This document shows, one piece after another, positions 5,677 through 7,114 of a DNA stretch of 7,114 nt. Position 1 is the first letter of the stretch, and each line of letters begins with the position of its first letter. This stretch comes from Helicobacter sp. (lineage in GTDB: Bacteria > Campylobacterota > Campylobacteria > Campylobacterales > Helicobacteraceae). A program made the translations under genes and the position numbers. The stretch lies in the NCBI RefSeq assembly GCF_014799995.1, contig NZ_JAAVGY010000051.1, positions 1-7,114 on the forward strand, read 5' to 3'. The notes below the pieces were generated by a model. The model had not been told where the DNA came from, searched no databases, and was given only the letters and a program-made list of their open reading frames with translations.

Positions 5677-6630
5677 TTGGAATCCATTATCCACCCCAAT
5701 ACCATTATGTTAGCTCCTTTAGCAGGTTATAGTGATTTGCCTTTCCGCGAAGTTGCAAAAAAATTTGGCGCAGACATTACGGTAAGCGAGATGATTAGCG
5801 TCCATGCGCTTGCTTTTAAAAACAAAAAAACGCTCAAAATGGTAGAAAAATCTCCGCTTGAAGTCCCCTTTGCTTTGCAGATTGCAGGAAATGAAAAAGG
5901 TATTATCACCAAAGCAATAGAATCTCTTAACCCTTTGAAAAATGACATTCAAATCTTAGACTTAAATTGTGGTTGCCCTGCCCCAAAAGTCTCTAGTCAC
6001 GGTAGTGGAAGCTCTTTATTAAAAGACTTAAACAAGCTTGTAGAGATTCTTAAACTTATAAGAAATGTGAGTGAAATTCCTTATTTAAGCGTAAAAGTGC
6101 GCTTAGGGTTTGATACAAAAATCCCGCGAGAAATCGCAAATGCTCTGAACGATACCCCCATTGATTATGCAGTAGTGCATGGTCGCACAAAAACCGATGG
6201 ATACAAAAAAGAACGTATAGATTACGATTCCATTGCCCTAATGAAACAAATCGTGCGTGTCCCCTTAATCGCTAATGGTGAGATTAATAGTATGCAAAAA
6301 AGTCTGGAAGTTTTAAAGCGCACAGGGGCAGATGGCGTAATGATTGGACGCGCAGCAGTTGAGAAGCCTTGGATTTTTGCCCAAATCAAAGAGGGATTGC
6401 AAGATGAGAGCGTAGAATTACGCCAACGCGTAACCTTAGAACATTTTGACCGCACCATTGCTTTTAGGGGGGATTATGGTGCGATTATGTTTCGCAAAAA
6501 CTTACACGCCTACTCCAAAGGATTAAAGGGAGCAAGCGAATTTCGCTCACTTGTGAATACTATCACGAATCCTGCCTCAATGCGTGAAGCAATTTTGGAG
6601 TTTTTCAGCACTGCAACCTTTGAAAATTAA
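5677..6630 (+). CDS. dusB: tRNA-dihydrouridine synthase, DusB/NifR3 type
   Basis: FMN-dependent enzyme that uses NADPH to reduce specific uridines in tRNA to dihydrouridine. The 317-aa length is normal for the family. The motifs run in order: LAPLAGYSDLPFR near the N-terminus (FMN-binding barrel strand), QIAGNE, NCGCPAPKV with the catalytic acid cysteine at C100, SVKVRLGFD, VHGRTK (substrate and flavin contact), LIANGEI, and GADGVMIGRAAVEKPWIF (phosphate-binding site for FMN). The NCGCPAPKV and GADGVMIGR signatures favour the DusB/NifR3 branch over DusA or DusC; the gene symbol is used in that sense. The start is TTG at 5677, supported by AAAGG with 6-nt spacing. The next in-frame ATG at 5707 would remove ten residues, trim to the first barrel strand and has no comparable ribosome binding site. 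The gene stands alone, divergent from the exported pair and convergent with the radical SAM gene. Confidence 0.93.
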   Translation: MESIIHPNTIMLAPLAGYSDLPFREVAKKFGADITVSEMISVHALAFKNKKTLKMVEKSPLEVPFALQIAGNEKGIITKAIESLNPLKNDIQILDLNCGCPAPKVSSHGSGSSLLKDLNKLVEILKLIRNVSEIPYLSVKVRLGFDTKIPREIANALNDTPIDYAVVHGRTKTDGYKKERIDYDSIALMKQIVRVPLIANGEINSMQKSLEVLKRTGADGVMIGRAAVEKPWIFAQIKEGLQDESVELRQRVTLEHFDRTIAFRGDYGAIMFRKNLHAYSKGLKGASEFRSLVNTITNPASMREAILEFFSTATFEN

Positions 6631-6699
6631 CCAATGCCTAGCAGAATCTCTCCATCGCGAGAAATCTCACTAATCTCCCCAACTATTTACAAACTTAAA

Positions 6700-7113
6700 T
6701 TAATATTCTATTCCAGCAGCTCTTAGCGCATCACGAATTGCACGCATTTGAATGTTTTTATCAAAGCACCATTTGGGTGCAAGAAGAGTATCATTGCGCA
6801 CTCCTGCACTCACACGATGAATCACAATCTCTTGAGGAATCCTTTTAAGCGATTCTACAATCAAATCAATATAATCATTTAAAGAAATCGGTTTATACTC
6901 TCCCTTTTCGTATAGATTCGCTAAAATCGTCTTTTCAATAATATAGAGCGGGTGAATCTTGATTCCATCACTCCCCCAAGCAATCACGGATTCTAAACTA
7001 TGCAGCATCATTTCTTTCGTTTCTTTTGGCAATCCATAAATAATATGAGAGCAAGTTTTCAAACCGCGTTTTTTCGTCTCTCTAATCCAATATTCCATTT
7101 TTTCTGTGCCGTG
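6700..7113 (-). CDS. YtqA/YhcC-type radical SAM protein, C-terminal part only
   Basis: The last 137 codons of a radical SAM protein that continues past the right edge. The frame stays open upstream of the internal ATG at 7098, reading HGTEK before it, which fits the NRGH-G segment of this family. Recognisable family blocks are the strand-loop KTCSHIIYGLPKET, the segment GSDGIKIHPLYIIEKT, the helix around EGEY-like EKGEYKPISLNDY, the VIHRVSAG block, and the C-terminal LAPKWCFDKN. Together these match the conserved group defined by TIGR01212 (YtqA of Bacillus, YhcC of E. coli), whose function is not settled. The CxxxCxxC cluster motif lies in the missing N-terminal half, so catalytic competence cannot be judged here. 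The gene ends 69 nt from dus in convergent orientation. Confidence is high for the family and none can be given for substrate. Confidence 0.85.
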   Translation of the reverse strand, partial: HGTEKMEYWIRETKKRGLKTCSHIIYGLPKETKEMMLHSLESVIAWGSDGIKIHPLYIIEKTILANLYEKGEYKPISLNDYIDLIVESLKRIPQEIVIHRVSAGVRNDTLLAPKWCFDKNIQMRAIRDALRAAGIEY

Positions 7114-7114
7114 C

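Noticed and set aside
6631..6699. Possible bidirectional terminator between the convergent dus and radical SAM genes, including three AATCTC words and GAGAAATCTC
   Set aside because: The only self-complementary stretch leaves a two-base loop, and no stable GC-rich stem followed by a T run is seen. The repeats are too short to mean anything.

Overview
The window looks like chromosomal housekeeping DNA from a member of the Campylobacterota (epsilonproteobacteria), most probably Helicobacter or a close relative. The reasons are AT-rich DNA with many short A/T tracts, very tight gene packing, and the order mechanosensitive channel - MtaB-type methylthiotransferase - FtsH-like AAA protein - small hypothetical. 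From memory, this matches the HP0284-HP0287 neighbourhood of H. pylori. The species cannot be named from the sequence alone, and no phage, IS, CRISPR, tRNA or rRNA was seen.

Layout: positions 2-4867 form a forward run of four genes with almost no intergenic space. They are the 3' part of an MscS-family channel (its reading frame is open to the left edge), mtaB (10 nt later), an FtsH-like membrane AAA+ ATPase (overlapping mtaB by 14 nt), and a 105-aa unrecognised protein (13 nt later). The spacing suggests one transcript. Positions 4892-5582 hold two reverse-strand genes for small exported proteins that are clear tandem paralogues, translationally linked by a Shine-Dalgarno that overlaps the upstream stop codon. 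A 94-nt divergent intergenic region (5583-5676) separates them from a forward DusB-type tRNA-dihydrouridine synthase that starts with TTG. A convergent, reverse-strand 3' fragment of a YtqA/YhcC-type radical SAM protein runs off the right edge.

Two genes act in tRNA modification: mtaB (2-methylthio addition to t6A37) and dus (dihydrouridine). The two membrane genes, the channel and the FtsH-like ATPase, flank mtaB in the forward operon, but nothing in the sequence shows that they work together.

The most notable point is the FtsH-like protein. Its AAA+ ATPase module looks intact (Walker A and B, pore-loop aromatic, arginine fingers), but the zinc-protease signature HEAGH is replaced by YQAAK at residues 419-423. 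It should therefore be a proteolytically dead FtsH paralogue that could act as a membrane unfoldase, chaperone or subunit of a mixed FtsH complex. The second point of interest is the tandem pair of exported proteins with an invariant cysteine pair and a common C-terminal motif. I saw no evidence of a larger undescribed multi-gene system.
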